A stretch of 64,000 bases of DNA from JAVVVD01 sp036652795 (GTDB taxonomy: Bacteria > Bacillota > Clostridia > Christensenellales > CAG-138), in assembly GCA_036652795.1 (NCBI GenBank), contig JAVVVD010000002.1:206381-270380 (forward strand), read 5' to 3'. The notes under the pieces were generated by a model. The model was given only the letters and a program-made list of their open reading frames with translations, did not search any database and was not told the DNA's origin. A program made the translations under genes and the position numbers. This document shows positions 45,280 through 54,960 of the stretch, in pieces (positions within the stretch are counted from its first letter, which is position 1; each line of letters starts with the position of its first letter).

Positions 45280-46395
45280 TTATTTCTTCAGTCTCGGGTC
45301 AAGCGCATCGCGCAGACCGTCACCGAAGAGATTGAACGAGAGTATCAAAAGGCTCAACAATATCGAGGGCACTATGAGCCGGTACGGGTATGAGTATATT
45401 CCGCTCAAGCCATCTGAGGCCATCGAGCCAAGGCTGGTGAGCGGCGCTGAAACGCCTATACCCAAGAATGACATAAAGGATTCAAGGAATATGGCGGATG
45501 GTATCTGCAAGCAGGTTGTAACGGTTATCTGCCCCACGCAGTTAGGCAGCAAATGCTTTTTGATTATGCGGGTGTTGCTCGCTCCCAACGCGCGCGCCGC
45601 AGTAACGTATTCCTGCTGCTTAAGCATAAGCACCTGCCCACGCACTATACGGGCCATACCTACCCAATAAAGAAGTCCGAATGTTATGAATATCGATATA
45701 AGGTTGGGCCCAAGCTTGTTAACCAGACCCGCAAATATCGATGTACTGTTATTTACATAGTCCTGAAGCGCCGGCTTTAAGCTTGTTGCCAGCAACAGCA
45801 CAATCAGTATATCAGGGACGGAATATATCACCTCTACCACACGCATCATGATATTATCCACAACACCGCCCGCATAGCCCGCTATGGAGCCGTATATAGC
45901 GCCTATAACAAGCACTATCAGCGTTGCAACAATGCCTATTACCATGGATATTCGCGTGCCGTACATAAGCCTTGCCAGGTTATCGCGGCCAAGGTTATCC
46001 GTTCCAATCGGATGCGTCCATTTGCTGAACGTGATGTTGCTTTCCTGCGCCTTATCAAGGAGGCTATCGCTTGGTTTCTCCCAAAAAGGCGGCCAGTTCT
46101 CCTCGCCACGAATCTGTGTAGAATAATCATATTCCACAAAGCTGGGGCCTACATATGCAAACAGCACTATCGCAATTATAATATACAGTGCTACCATAGC
46201 AACAGTATTTTTTTTGATTCTTCGCCATGCGTCCTTCCAATATGATACGCTCTTTTCATGGCGTATGAACTCGGATTTTTCCTCGGCAGTCGCCTTTTCA
46301 AAATCCTCCGCCTGTGGAGCGTAATTATTGTTCATCTCCATTATTGGATCTACATTCACATGGAACATCTGGTAATTGTTTCCTTTTTTGCTCAT
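45280..46395 (-). CDS. oppC: Oligopeptide ABC transporter permease OppC
   Basis: A permease of 371 residues with six membrane helices; the N-terminal 70 residues are hydrophilic (longer than usual). The EAA loop for ATPase contact reads ARALGASNTRIIKKHLLP. ATG 46395 is chosen because GGGGAG from the end of oppB precedes it by five bases; the in-frame GTG at 46401 is next to that site. A long periplasmic-side loop carries IRGEENWPPFW. Confidence 0.94.
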   Translation of the reverse strand: MSKKGNNYQMFHVNVDPIMEMNNNYAPQAEDFEKATAEEKSEFIRHEKSVSYWKDAWRRIKKNTVAMVALYIIIAIVLFAYVGPSFVEYDYSTQIRGEENWPPFWEKPSDSLLDKAQESNITFSKWTHPIGTDNLGRDNLARLMYGTRISMVIGIVATLIVLVIGAIYGSIAGYAGGVVDNIMMRVVEVIYSVPDILIVLLLATSLKPALQDYVNNSTSIFAGLVNKLGPNLISIFITFGLLYWVGMARIVRGQVLMLKQQEYVTAARALGASNTRIIKKHLLPNCVGQITVTTCLQIPSAIFLESFMSFLGIGVSAPLTSLGSMASDGLSGIYSYPYRLIVPSILLSLLILSFNLFGDGLRDALDPRLKK

Positions 46396-46397
46396 AC

Positions 46398-47330
46398 TCA
46401 CTCCCCGCCCTTCTCAAAACTAATACGCGGGTCAACCACCTTGTAGAGCAAATCCACCACAAGATTCATCATCACCACGAAAGCCGCCAAGAACAGCGTA
46501 GTTCCCATTATTATAGGGTAGTCGCGGTTGGATATGCTTTGTATAAAATATCGGCCAAGACCCGCTATTGTGAATACCGTTTCAACCACGAATCCGCCAG
46601 TAAGTATGTATGCGGTGAGCGGCCCAAGATATGTGATAACCGGTATAATCGAATTGCGCAGTGCGTGCTTGAGCACAATTTTATGCGTAGGCAAGCCCTT
46701 TGCGCGCGCGGTACGTATATAGTCGGCGTTGATTACGTCCAGCATGCTGGATCTTGTCATACGACCCACATAGCACATCGGATAGAAAGAGAGCGCGAAG
46801 CACGGCATAAGATAGCTTTCCCAGCCTTTAAGCCCCATCGTGGGCAGTATGGCCAGCTTCACACCGAACACAACCAACAGCACAGTTGCCACCACAAATC
46901 CCGGCACAGATATGCCTATCGTCATTACCACACGCAGCACACTGTCCGGCCATTTACCACGGCTATACGCGGCGATGCATCCCATAGGTATGCCAATTAT
47001 TACCGCATTAAGCAAGGCAAACACACCCACCTTTGCCGATGTCGGGAACATCTCTTTGATTATGTCAACCACCGGCCTATTCTTTTGCATCTTAAACGAT
47101 ACACCAAGATCCCCATGCATAAGATCCTTAAGGTAGTTGACTAAGCGCTCGCCCACCGGTTTGTCCAGACCATACTTAGCTTCCAGTGCGGCAAGCACCT
47201 CAGGCGTTGGACTTTTTTCGCTGAGGAACGGTCCGCCCGGCACCATGTCCATGATGAAAAATGTGATACACGCTATGGCGAGTAGCGTGACTACTGCCAT
47301 GAGTATCCTTTTGATTACATAGCCTGTCAT
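46398..47330 (-). CDS. oppB: Oligopeptide ABC transporter permease OppB
   Basis: A permease of 310 residues with six membrane helices. The EAA loop is ARAKGLPTHKIVLKHALR, and the N-terminal segment MTGYVIKRILMAVVTLLAI is typical of OppB/DppB. It is the first gene of the operon and is expressed from a consensus promoter about 120 bases upstream. Confidence 0.95.
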   Translation of the reverse strand: MTGYVIKRILMAVVTLLAIACITFFIMDMVPGGPFLSEKSPTPEVLAALEAKYGLDKPVGERLVNYLKDLMHGDLGVSFKMQKNRPVVDIIKEMFPTSAKVGVFALLNAVIIGIPMGCIAAYSRGKWPDSVLRVVMTIGISVPGFVVATVLLVVFGVKLAILPTMGLKGWESYLMPCFALSFYPMCYVGRMTRSSMLDVINADYIRTARAKGLPTHKIVLKHALRNSIIPVITYLGPLTAYILTGGFVVETVFTIAGLGRYFIQSISNRDYPIIMGTTLFLAAFVVMMNLVVDLLYKVVDPRISFEKGGE

Positions 47331-47658
47331 TAATCCACTTCCAGTCCTAAAATAATGCCTGATTTTTTGAGAGTGTTAAAATGCTATTTAATTGTTTGAT
47401 TGATCCGCGCAAATAGGCAGGATAGCTAGTTATATATACCTTAATCATTAATTATGATAACCAATTATAACTTATATGTCAATACATATGTGTTCAGTAT
47501 GTCTCCCAACGGCGGACGCTTTATTTTTATATTTCTACACGATATTGTAAATAAAGTAAGACATATGCTTAATTTTCATTGAAATAAACACTCAGAGCAG
47601 CTAGAATTATACAATCACTGAAGTAATAATTTTATTTTTGAACTGTGGAGGCGTATTG
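47331..47658. other. Divergent promoter region between oppB and the NlpC/P60 gene
   Basis: This AT-rich stretch of 328 bases holds the opp promoter and, presumably, that of the NlpC/P60 gene. I find no gene or structured RNA in it. Confidence 0.5.
47454..47482 (-). promoter_or_regulatory. Sigma-A promoter of the opp operon
   Basis: Minus strand TTGACA (47482-47477) and TATCAT (47459-47454) are separated by 17 bases. Confidence 0.7.
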
Positions 47659-48828
47659 ATGCGCAAAAAGCGATTTAATTTAAACATCGGTACTTTTTTA
47701 AAAAAACTTCGTCTATTCTTTAAAAAGCTCAATTTGTTTTATAGAAGGCTTACAACACGTGGCAAAATCGTGTTTTCCAGTATGTTCCTATTGCTTGCTG
47801 CCGGCATTATACTGCCCATAGCGCTGCGCTCCAAGGCCGCCCAGCCCCAAACCTTGGATATTGCTCCCGGCGACCCCGCGGCCTATGCGGCTACCGTCGC
47901 AAATATAATCGACATAACTCCGCCGCCAGTTCCCACAATCGCCCCTACGCCCACGCCCACACCCGATCCCACTCTGCGAAAGGGCGATGAAAGCGAGGAG
48001 GTAACAAAGCTTCAAGAACGGCTTATAGCGCTTGGCTATCTTGAACTGGATGAGCCTACACAGCTATTCGGACCGGCCACCCAGGATGCAGTACGTAAAT
48101 TTCAGCGGCAGGTATCCTTCAATTCAAGTGAACAAATGCAGCAGGATGGCGTTGCGGGCTTGATAACGCTTAACCTTATATATGCGGATGACGCGCCAAA
48201 ATATACCGTAAAAGAGGGTATGCGCGGCGAGGATATTACCATAATGCAGCAACAGCTTGTTGACCTTGGTTATATGAAAGCTGTCACCGGCTATTATGGT
48301 GAACAAACTGTGGCGGCAATAAAGAGCTTTCAAAGTACCAACAGGCTATCCGCCGATGGACTGGCCGGTGAAAAAACCGTTGATCTGCTATATTCGCCCG
48401 AGGCCAAGATGAGCCCGGATAAGCGGGCCGCCGCTAGGGTCAAGGCCAACATAGATAAAATGCTTAAAACCGCAAGCGCCAATCTTGGTAAAAAGTATAT
48501 TCTAGGCCATACCGGCCCCAACAGTTTCGACTGCTCCGGCCTTGTGTATTACTGTTTAAAGCAGGCCGGCTCCAACCGCACCCGCTATAACGCGGCAGGT
48601 TATTCACGCGTATCCGATTGGGATAAGCTGTCCGATATCAACAAGCTCAAAAAGGGCGATCTAATATTCTTCTATGACGATGCCTTCACAAAGGTTGGTC
48701 ATGTAGGTATCGTTATATCCGGCAGCACTATGATAGACGCGTCGAGCGGCAATGGCAAGGTCGTGCGCCGCAGCTACCTGACCCCATATTGGAAAAAACA
48801 CTTTGTTTGCGGCAGGCGGCCGTGGTAA
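47659..48828 (+). CDS. Membrane-anchored NlpC/P60 peptidase with two peptidoglycan-binding domains
   Basis: A cell-wall hydrolase of 389 residues. A basic N-terminus and membrane helix (about 32-55) lead to a Thr/Pro linker (about 92-108), two PG_binding_1 domains (about 115-180 and 190-250, each with LGYL/LGYM and GEQTV- or GPATQ-like motifs), and an NlpC/P60 domain (about 275-389) with catalytic Cys in FDCSGLVYYC and His in VGHVGIVIS. It should cut the D-Glu to meso-DAP bond of the stem peptide. ATG 47659 lies eight bases after GGAGG. The 8-oxoguanine-deaminase-like gene follows by 26 bases, but a functional link is unlikely. Confidence 0.9.
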   Translation: MRKKRFNLNIGTFLKKLRLFFKKLNLFYRRLTTRGKIVFSSMFLLLAAGIILPIALRSKAAQPQTLDIAPGDPAAYAATVANIIDITPPPVPTIAPTPTPTPDPTLRKGDESEEVTKLQERLIALGYLELDEPTQLFGPATQDAVRKFQRQVSFNSSEQMQQDGVAGLITLNLIYADDAPKYTVKEGMRGEDITIMQQQLVDLGYMKAVTGYYGEQTVAAIKSFQSTNRLSADGLAGEKTVDLLYSPEAKMSPDKRAAARVKANIDKMLKTASANLGKKYILGHTGPNSFDCSGLVYYCLKQAGSNRTRYNAAGYSRVSDWDKLSDINKLKKGDLIFFYDDAFTKVGHVGIVISGSTMIDASSGNGKVVRRSYLTPYWKKHFVCGRRPW

Positions 48829-48854
48829 TATATTGATTTTTAGGAGGTGGCCGC

Positions 48855-50210
48855 ATGTCAACGCTGCTCATCAAGAACCTTCGTTCACTCATCACCTGCG
48901 ACGACGCAGACCGCATTGTCAATGATACTGATCTGCTGATTAAGGATGGTGTAATCGCCATGATCGGCGGCGCCGTGCCCCAGCAGGCCGACGAGGTGAT
49001 AGACGGCAGCGGCATGCTCTGTTACCCCGGTCTCATAAATACGCACCATCACCTGTATCAGATATTTTCGCGCAATCTACCTCAGGTACAGGGTATGGAG
49101 CTGTTTGATTGGCTAAGAGCGCTATACGAGATATGGAAAAATCTTGACGAGGATGTGATACACCTATCCTCATTGGTTGGACTTGCCGAGCTTATGAAAA
49201 CTGGCTGCACCACCTGTTTTGATCATCACTACGTATTCCCGCAGGGCGCGGGGGATCTGATAGGCGCCCAGTTTGCGGCGGCAGAGCGGCTGGGCATACG
49301 TATGCACGCCTCGCGCGGAAGCATGAGTCTTTCCCAAAAGGACGGAGGGCTTCCTCCGGACAGCGTTGTGCAAAGCGTGGATGATATTTTAGATGACAGC
49401 CAGCGGCTAATCCGCGCCTATCATGATCCTTCGTTTGGTTCTATGCGGCAGATTGTGCTTGCGCCCTGCTCTCCATTTTCCGTTACGGCGCATCTAATGA
49501 AGCAATCCGCAGCGCTGGCAAGGAGCTATGGTGTGCGTTTGCATACCCACCTATGCGAAACGCGGGATGAAGAGCGCTTTACAATAGAAAAATTCGGCAT
49601 GAGGCCGTTTGAGTATATGCAATCCGTGGATTTTGTCGGGCCGGACGTGTGGTATGCGCATGGTATCCATTTTAACGATGACGAACTGCTTGAGCTTGCC
49701 CGCACCGGAACCGGCGTGGCGCACTGCCCCATATCCAACATGAAGCTGGCCTCTGGCGTTGCGCGCATACCTGATATGCTGCGTCTGGGCGTACCGGTCG
49801 GTTTGGCCGTTGATGGCAGCGCCAGCAACGATGGCAGCAATCTGCTTGAGGAGATGCGTGTATGCTACCTGCTGCACCGCCTTACCTACAGTAGCACCGC
49901 GCCCAGCGGCTATGATGTGCTTAAAATGGCTACACGCGGCAGTGCCAGGCTGCTCGGCCGAAGCGACATAGGGCAGTTGACTCAAGGCAAGTGCGCCGAT
50001 CTGTTTCTTATTGACAGCAGGCGCATTGAGCTTGCTGGGGCTTGCCTTGATCCCGGTAATGTGCTTGGCACGGTTGGCGTTAAAGGCGCCGTGGATTATA
50101 CAGTGGTTGGCGGGCGCGTTACAGTGCGCCACGGGAGGCTTGTGCACCTGGATGAGGAGCGCCTGTCCTATGAGGCAAACAATAAGGTAAGTGAATATTT
50201 AGCCAGATAA
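48855..50210 (+). CDS. Amidohydrolase, probable 8-oxoguanine deaminase
   Basis: A metal-dependent amidohydrolase of 451 residues in the ATZ/TRZ group. The metal-binding HxH is in PGLINTHHHLYQ (about 57-68), further ligands are in HTHLCE and AHGIHF, and the last Asp is in LAVDGSASND. The pattern HHHLYQ--SRNLPQ and a TCFDHHYVFP segment match enzymes annotated as 8-oxoguanine deaminase (8-oxoguanine to urate); SsnA and hydroxyatrazine hydrolases are relatives. Placement beside guaD, ade and xdh genes supports a purine substrate. TAGGAGGTGG precedes ATG 48855. Substrate is inferred. Confidence 0.8.
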   Translation: MSTLLIKNLRSLITCDDADRIVNDTDLLIKDGVIAMIGGAVPQQADEVIDGSGMLCYPGLINTHHHLYQIFSRNLPQVQGMELFDWLRALYEIWKNLDEDVIHLSSLVGLAELMKTGCTTCFDHHYVFPQGAGDLIGAQFAAAERLGIRMHASRGSMSLSQKDGGLPPDSVVQSVDDILDDSQRLIRAYHDPSFGSMRQIVLAPCSPFSVTAHLMKQSAALARSYGVRLHTHLCETRDEERFTIEKFGMRPFEYMQSVDFVGPDVWYAHGIHFNDDELLELARTGTGVAHCPISNMKLASGVARIPDMLRLGVPVGLAVDGSASNDGSNLLEEMRVCYLLHRLTYSSTAPSGYDVLKMATRGSARLLGRSDIGQLTQGKCADLFLIDSRRIELAGACLDPGNVLGTVGVKGAVDYTVVGGRVTVRHGRLVHLDEERLSYEANNKVSEYLAR

Positions 50211-50511
50211 CAAACACGCCTGGCCTTTGGCATGTTTTAAAATCATGCGGACTGTGCCGATTAAAATTGTTATGTCGCGCTATTGTTTACGTTGATGAAT
50301 ATGGGATGATTTTATTAAGGATATTGATTGTTTGCGGCATTTGGTATATTTAATAAATGCAGCTTAATAAAATGTTCAAATTTCCCTGCGCTCACTATTG
50401 CCCACATTATGATACAATGATACAATAAAACAGTTAATCTACTCATAGTGTGTGATAGAATACCGCGTGGATTGCTCTACTCTGCTGCGGAATAATTTAA
50501 GGGAGCGAATA
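50211..50511. other. Intergenic region before mreB
   Basis: About 300 bases hold the mreB promoter (50398-50426). No terminator of note, gene or structured RNA was recognised in the rest. Confidence 0.5.
50398..50426 (+). promoter_or_regulatory. Sigma-A promoter of mreB
   Basis: TTGCCC (50398-50403) and TACAAT (50421-50426) are separated by 17 bases. Confidence 0.55.
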
Positions 50512-51555
50512 ATGGGAATATTTGATTTTAACGACGTTGGTATAGATCTAGGTACCGCCAGTATACTCGTATATGTGAAGGGCAAAGGAATAGTCCTGCG
50601 CGAGCCCTCTGTTGTGGCGCTTGAAAAGTCCTCCAACCGCATACTCGCTATAGGCGAGGAAGCCCGCCGCATGCTTGGCCGTACCCCCGGCAACATAGTT
50701 GCACTGCGCCCATTGCGCGATGGCGTTATATCCAACTATGACATCACCGAACGTATGCTGCGCCACTTTCTTAAAAAGGTTGTTGGCACGCATGTGTTTT
50801 TCAAGCCCCGCGTTATCGTATGTGTTCCCAGTGGCGTAACTGAAGTTGAAAAGCGCTCCGTAATAGATGCTACAGAGGAAGCGGGCGCAAGACACACCTA
50901 TCTTATCGAGGAACCTATCGCCGCAGCAATAGGCGCAGGCATAGACATTGGCGATTCCCGCGGCAATATGATAATCGATATCGGCGGCGGCACTACCGAC
51001 ATAGCCATAACCTCGCTTGGCGGCGCCGTGGTATCGGATTCCATCAAAACCGCAGGCGATAGATTTGACGAGCACATCGTGCGCTACATGCGCAAAAAGC
51101 ACAACCTGTTCATAGGTGACCGTACCGCTGAAGAGGTCAAGATGCGTATAGGCTCAGCCTATCCCCGTAAGCAGCAGGTGTTTATGGATGTTAGAGGCCG
51201 TAACCTTATATCGGGGCTGCCCCAGGCGATAGTAGTAGGTTCCAACGAGATGATAGAGGCGCTGGACGAGCCTTTGCAGCTTATACTTGAATGTATGCGC
51301 GGCGTGTTCGAGCGTACCCCGCCCGAGCTTTCCAGCGATATAACCGAAAACGGCATATGCTTGACCGGCGGCGGATCGCTGCTGTATGGACTGGATCGCT
51401 TCTTTACTGAGCATACAAAGGTACCCTGCTACCTTGCGGAAGACCCTGTCTCCTGCGTTGCAATAGGCACCGGCAAGGTGCTCGAAAATATCGACACATA
51501 TTCAGACGTTGCAGTATATGATTACAAGCGTGGAGATTATCTGGATATGGCGTAA
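50512..51555 (+). CDS. mreB: Rod-shape-determining protein, MreB family (orphan)
   Basis: An actin-like protein of 347 residues that guides cell-wall elongation. ATP-binding motifs are FNDVGIDLGTASILVY, IIDIGGGTTDIAI and LTGGGSLLYG. The N-terminus MGIFDFND has no amphipathic extension. ATG 50512 follows GGGAG. It is not next to mreC and mreD, so it may be an Mbl or MreBH-type paralogue. It stands alone, with its own promoter and terminator, in the middle of purine catabolism genes. Family is certain; which paralogue is not. Confidence 0.94.
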   Translation: MGIFDFNDVGIDLGTASILVYVKGKGIVLREPSVVALEKSSNRILAIGEEARRMLGRTPGNIVALRPLRDGVISNYDITERMLRHFLKKVVGTHVFFKPRVIVCVPSGVTEVEKRSVIDATEEAGARHTYLIEEPIAAAIGAGIDIGDSRGNMIIDIGGGTTDIAITSLGGAVVSDSIKTAGDRFDEHIVRYMRKKHNLFIGDRTAEEVKMRIGSAYPRKQQVFMDVRGRNLISGLPQAIVVGSNEMIEALDEPLQLILECMRGVFERTPPELSSDITENGICLTGGGSLLYGLDRFFTEHTKVPCYLAEDPVSCVAIGTGKVLENIDTYSDVAVYDYKRGDYLDMA

Positions 51556-51590
51556 ACTAGCCTTATTCGTTTCGAAGTTTTTAATTAATG

Positions 51591-51623
51591 CGGCGCAGAG
51601 CGGTTTCGCTCTGCGCCGGTTTT
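51591..51623 (+). terminator. Intrinsic terminator after mreB
   Basis: A perfect 12-base GC-rich stem (51591-51602 with 51607-51618) and a GTTT loop are followed by GTTTTG. Confidence 0.9.
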
Positions 51624-51678
51624 GTATAATGTCAGATATGCATGTAGGCCGCCATATTTTTTGCAGCGTTAATTTCAA

Positions 51679-52938
51679 TCACTTAACGCGTCTTCCCTCG
51701 CTGTATACGGCGGTAATATCCCTTTCCTGTGCAAGATAGACAATCCGTTCAAGCCTTTCGGTATTTGTTAACTTTCTGGTCTTTGGCAGCTTTTTATCGC
51801 TTAGCACAACGGCATGAAGCATATCGCCCGGCTTGAAGCCCGGCCCCGCTTCAAAAAACTGCTGCCCTGCGGTGGTGATAAGATAAAATGCCTCCGCAAC
51901 AGTAAGAAAATCCTCCGTGTGATCAGCATACCAGCGCAATTTAGAGACTCGTATCGCCATTGTGGCGGTTTGTGTCATGGACAGCATTGCCCCTCCCGCC
52001 ATATCCGAACCCAGTGCAACGCGTATACCCTCGCGTAGCATTGTGCGCACGGGTGCTATACCGCTTATAAGGTTAAGATTTGAGTCTGGGCAGTGTGCCA
52101 CCACCACGCCGGCTCGTTTTATAGCGGCACGCTCCTGCGCATCACAATGCACGCAGTGCGCCATCACCGTATTGTGTTTCCACAATCCGTATTTGTTGTA
52201 TGTTTGCCAATATCGCTCACAATCAGGATGCAGCTCGCGCACCCACGCCATCTCAGCCAGGTTTTCAGAAAGATGCGACTGCACACGCAGGTCGCGCACC
52301 CCTGCCGTTTTGCCCAGCCATTCCATCAATTCATTCGTACAAGATGGCGTAAAACGCGGTGTAATTATAGGCTTTATGTGTTTAAAGCGGCCACACTCCT
52401 CCAGCCAGCGCAATGTTTCAGCCTTGCTCTGCTCTGTGCTCTCGCTCAATTCCGCTGGACTGTTGCGATCCATATTCACCTTACCTACATAGCCCGTAAC
52501 GCCCGCTTTTTCCAATTCTTCCATCAATATAAGCGTAGAGTCGCGGTGCAAGCTTGAAAACATACAAACGCGCGTAGTACCTTTGCTAATAAGCTCTGCC
52601 GCAAGCTGCCCGTACGCCTCGCGCGCAAAGCCCGCATCGCCGTATAGCGACTCTGTTTTAAAAGTATAGGTATTAAGCCAGTCCAGCAGCTGTAGATTCA
52701 TTCCCAGTCCGACCATCGAATACTGTGGCGCATGCAGGTGCATGTCAACGAACGCCGGAGTAATCAGCGCATCGCCAAAATCCTCAATCTCTGCAACGGC
52801 ATATTTCCCGGGTAATTCAGCAAAAACATCGATAATCCGCCCATGCTCCGCCACTATATATCCGTTTTCCACGCAATTTAAGCCGCCCAGCTCAGGAGCA
52901 AACATAACGTTGCCCTTCAATATTGTAATACTATTCAT
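51679..52938 (-). CDS. guaD: Guanine deaminase
   Basis: A metal-dependent amidohydrolase of 419 residues that converts guanine to xanthine and ammonia. The HxH and guanine-site residues are in FVDMHLHAPQY, with VQSHLSE, MAHCVH, HCPDSNLNL and LGSDMAGG completing the typical set. Residue pattern and length fit GuaD of the amidohydrolase type. ATG 52938 is preceded by GGAGG, 11 bases away; earlier in-frame ATGs lack ribosome binding sites. It is third in the operon hydantoinase-mocA-guaD, controlled by the purine riboswitch at 55070-55006. The xanthine product is a substrate for XdhABC encoded on the other strand. Confidence 0.93.
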   Translation of the reverse strand: MNSITILKGNVMFAPELGGLNCVENGYIVAEHGRIIDVFAELPGKYAVAEIEDFGDALITPAFVDMHLHAPQYSMVGLGMNLQLLDWLNTYTFKTESLYGDAGFAREAYGQLAAELISKGTTRVCMFSSLHRDSTLILMEELEKAGVTGYVGKVNMDRNSPAELSESTEQSKAETLRWLEECGRFKHIKPIITPRFTPSCTNELMEWLGKTAGVRDLRVQSHLSENLAEMAWVRELHPDCERYWQTYNKYGLWKHNTVMAHCVHCDAQERAAIKRAGVVVAHCPDSNLNLISGIAPVRTMLREGIRVALGSDMAGGAMLSMTQTATMAIRVSKLRWYADHTEDFLTVAEAFYLITTAGQQFFEAGPGFKPGDMLHAVVLSDKKLPKTRKLTNTERLERIVYLAQERDITAVYSEGRRVK

Positions 52939-52994
52939 CCCTATACCTACCTCCAGCAAATCATTTTCCATATGCACCGGATATGGTTGATCTC

Positions 52995-53570
52995 TTATCG
53001 CGCCCTAAGCTCCTCAAGTTCCTTTACGCTGTCAACATCAAACATTTCAACCTCATCCTTAAGTTGATACAGCAGTAGCTTGTCTGCGCATTTTCGTATT
53101 ACCTCGCTGCCACCCGCATCCTCGTCAAGCTCGCGCAGCATCTGAAAAAACTCCTTGGGGAATATCGCCGGATTCCCACGCCGCTTATCCTTGCCCATAG
53201 CCACGATGCTATCTTTATGATCGCAGAAAAACTGAACCTCCCGCCGCACGCTCTCGCGGCGCAGCCTTGGTTGATCCGCCACAAGAAACATTATGGCGTC
53301 CGCCTCCATAAGCTCATCCATACCCAGGTGGATGGTATGGCTTATACCGTCCTCAGGCGATCTGTTTATCACCGTTTTATAGCCGCGCGCCTCCGCAACC
53401 AGCCGTATCTCGTCATACTGGGTAACCACCACCACGCGGTATAGTTCCTCGTCCGGTATGGCATCCAACGCATGTACAAACAGCGGTTTGCCTTGATATT
53501 CCGCCGCCAGCTTATTTTCTCCAAAGCGGGTTGCGTTACCCGCCGCCATCAATATACAACCTATTTGCAT
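52995..53570 (-). CDS. mocA: Molybdenum cofactor cytidylyltransferase-like protein (MocA family)
   Basis: A nucleotidyltransferase of 191 residues. The N-terminal GCILMAAGNATRFGENKL is the nucleotide-binding loop of the MobA/MocA family, and FLVADQPRLRRESV is the metal-binding segment. MocA attaches CMP to molybdopterin, and the cytosine dinucleotide form is used by xanthine dehydrogenase-type enzymes, which fits the xdhABC genes nearby. ATG 53570 follows AGGAG. The gene starts within 5 bases of the hydantoinase stop. MobA-type guanylyl transfer is a less likely alternative. Confidence 0.85.
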   Translation of the reverse strand: MQIGCILMAAGNATRFGENKLAAEYQGKPLFVHALDAIPDEELYRVVVVTQYDEIRLVAEARGYKTVINRSPEDGISHTIHLGMDELMEADAIMFLVADQPRLRRESVRREVQFFCDHKDSIVAMGKDKRRGNPAIFPKEFFQMLRELDEDAGGSEVIRKCADKLLLYQLKDEVEMFDVDSVKELEELRAR

Positions 53571-53575
53571 ATTTT

Positions 53576-54934
53576 CTACTCCTGATAACACCTGCTGCGA
53601 TGTATGTATTTCCCCATCCCTCGAGCAATCAATTGGCCGTCACGCACCACATGCTGACCATTAAGCAGCACATCACGCGCCGCGCCCAATGTTTTAAAGC
53701 CCGCAAACGGGGAGTTATCACAATTATGTGCTGTATTCGTGTCCGTAATGCACCCCTCCCGGTTTTCCCACACAACGATATCTGCCGCCTTACCAGGCGC
53801 TATCTCGCCGCGCTCCGGCATGCCGAAAAGTCTTGCGGCGTTTGTGGATAGGTATCCAGCCATCTGCTCCATGCTCAGCCTGCCCTCCTTAACGCCATAT
53901 GTATATATAAGCTGCGCTCTATGCTGTAGGCCTGCGCCGCCGTTTGGTATTTTTGTAAAATCATCCGCGCCCATCGCCTTTTGTGCCATGGTGAACGAGC
54001 AGTGATCGGTGCCTATCGTATCCAGCTCGCCACACATAAGCGCATGCCACAGGGCATTGTTATCAGTGGACTTTCTGAGCGGCGGGCTCATCACAAATTT
54101 CCCCGCGTCCGCCTGCGCATACCGCTCGTCTGTAAGCAGCAGATATTGCGGACATGTCTCAAGATACACCCTCTGTCCGCGCGCCCGCGCACGCAGCGCC
54201 TCGTTGAGGCCCTCGGCTGTGGACAGATGCACCACATACGCCGGCGCACCCGCAAGCTGCGCAATGCGCAGATATCTTGCTACCGCCTCCGCCTCCACCT
54301 CAGCCGGGCGTGATAGCGGATGCCCCTGTGGCCCCGTAAATCCATTAGCTTTCACCTCAATTATCATCCTTTGCAGCACATCCCAGTTTTCACAGTGCAT
54401 ACCTATCAGCGCGCCAAAGCGCCTTGCGTATTTCATCGCTGAATATATGGTTCCGTCATCTACGCGCAGCGCATCGTATACCATATACATTTTATATGAA
54501 ACAATGCCTTCATCCGCCATTGTTTTAAATTCCTGCGCAACACAGTCATTCCATGTGGCGATAGCCATATGAAACCCATAGTTGCAGCTTGAGCCGGCCG
54601 CCTTTTTATGCCATGTATTCAGCGCCGTTGCCAGCGTCCCCCCCCTATCCTGCGTGGCAAAATCCAGCACCGTAGTTGTACCACCCAACAGTGCCGCAGC
54701 AGTGCCAGTTGCAAAATTATCCGCAGTCACAGCCGAGCCCGTGTCAAGATCAAGGTGCGTATGCGTATCTATAAAACCAGGAAACACATAGCACTCGGCG
54801 GCGTCTATAAGCTCTGCGCCCTGTGCGCAAAGCCCTTCCCCAACGGCGGTTATCCACCCGTTCTCCACCAGTACATCCATTTTTTTACTGCCGTTTGCAT
54901 TGACTACAATACCGTTGCTGATTAGCGTCTTCAT
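53576..54934 (-). CDS. hydA: Dihydropyrimidinase / hydantoinase
   Basis: A cyclic amidohydrolase of 452 residues. The first metal ligands are in GFIDTHTHLDLDTG, the carbamylated Lys is in SYKMYMVYD, further His ligands are in GMHCEN and VVHLSTAEG, and the catalytic Asp is in TIGTDHCSF. Family members open the rings of dihydropyrimidines and hydantoins. In a purine gene set it could act on a ring-opened or reduced purine product or simply on dihydropyrimidines. GGAGGT precedes ATG 54934. It is the first gene after the riboswitch-terminator leader, followed by mocA and guaD. Confidence 0.9.
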   Translation of the reverse strand: MKTLISNGIVVNANGSKKMDVLVENGWITAVGEGLCAQGAELIDAAECYVFPGFIDTHTHLDLDTGSAVTADNFATGTAAALLGGTTTVLDFATQDRGGTLATALNTWHKKAAGSSCNYGFHMAIATWNDCVAQEFKTMADEGIVSYKMYMVYDALRVDDGTIYSAMKYARRFGALIGMHCENWDVLQRMIIEVKANGFTGPQGHPLSRPAEVEAEAVARYLRIAQLAGAPAYVVHLSTAEGLNEALRARARGQRVYLETCPQYLLLTDERYAQADAGKFVMSPPLRKSTDNNALWHALMCGELDTIGTDHCSFTMAQKAMGADDFTKIPNGGAGLQHRAQLIYTYGVKEGRLSMEQMAGYLSTNAARLFGMPERGEIAPGKAADIVVWENREGCITDTNTAHNCDNSPFAGFKTLGAARDVLLNGQHVVRDGQLIARGMGKYIHRSRCYQE

Positions 54935-54960
54935 TATGCTTACCTCCGTTTTAAGAAAAG

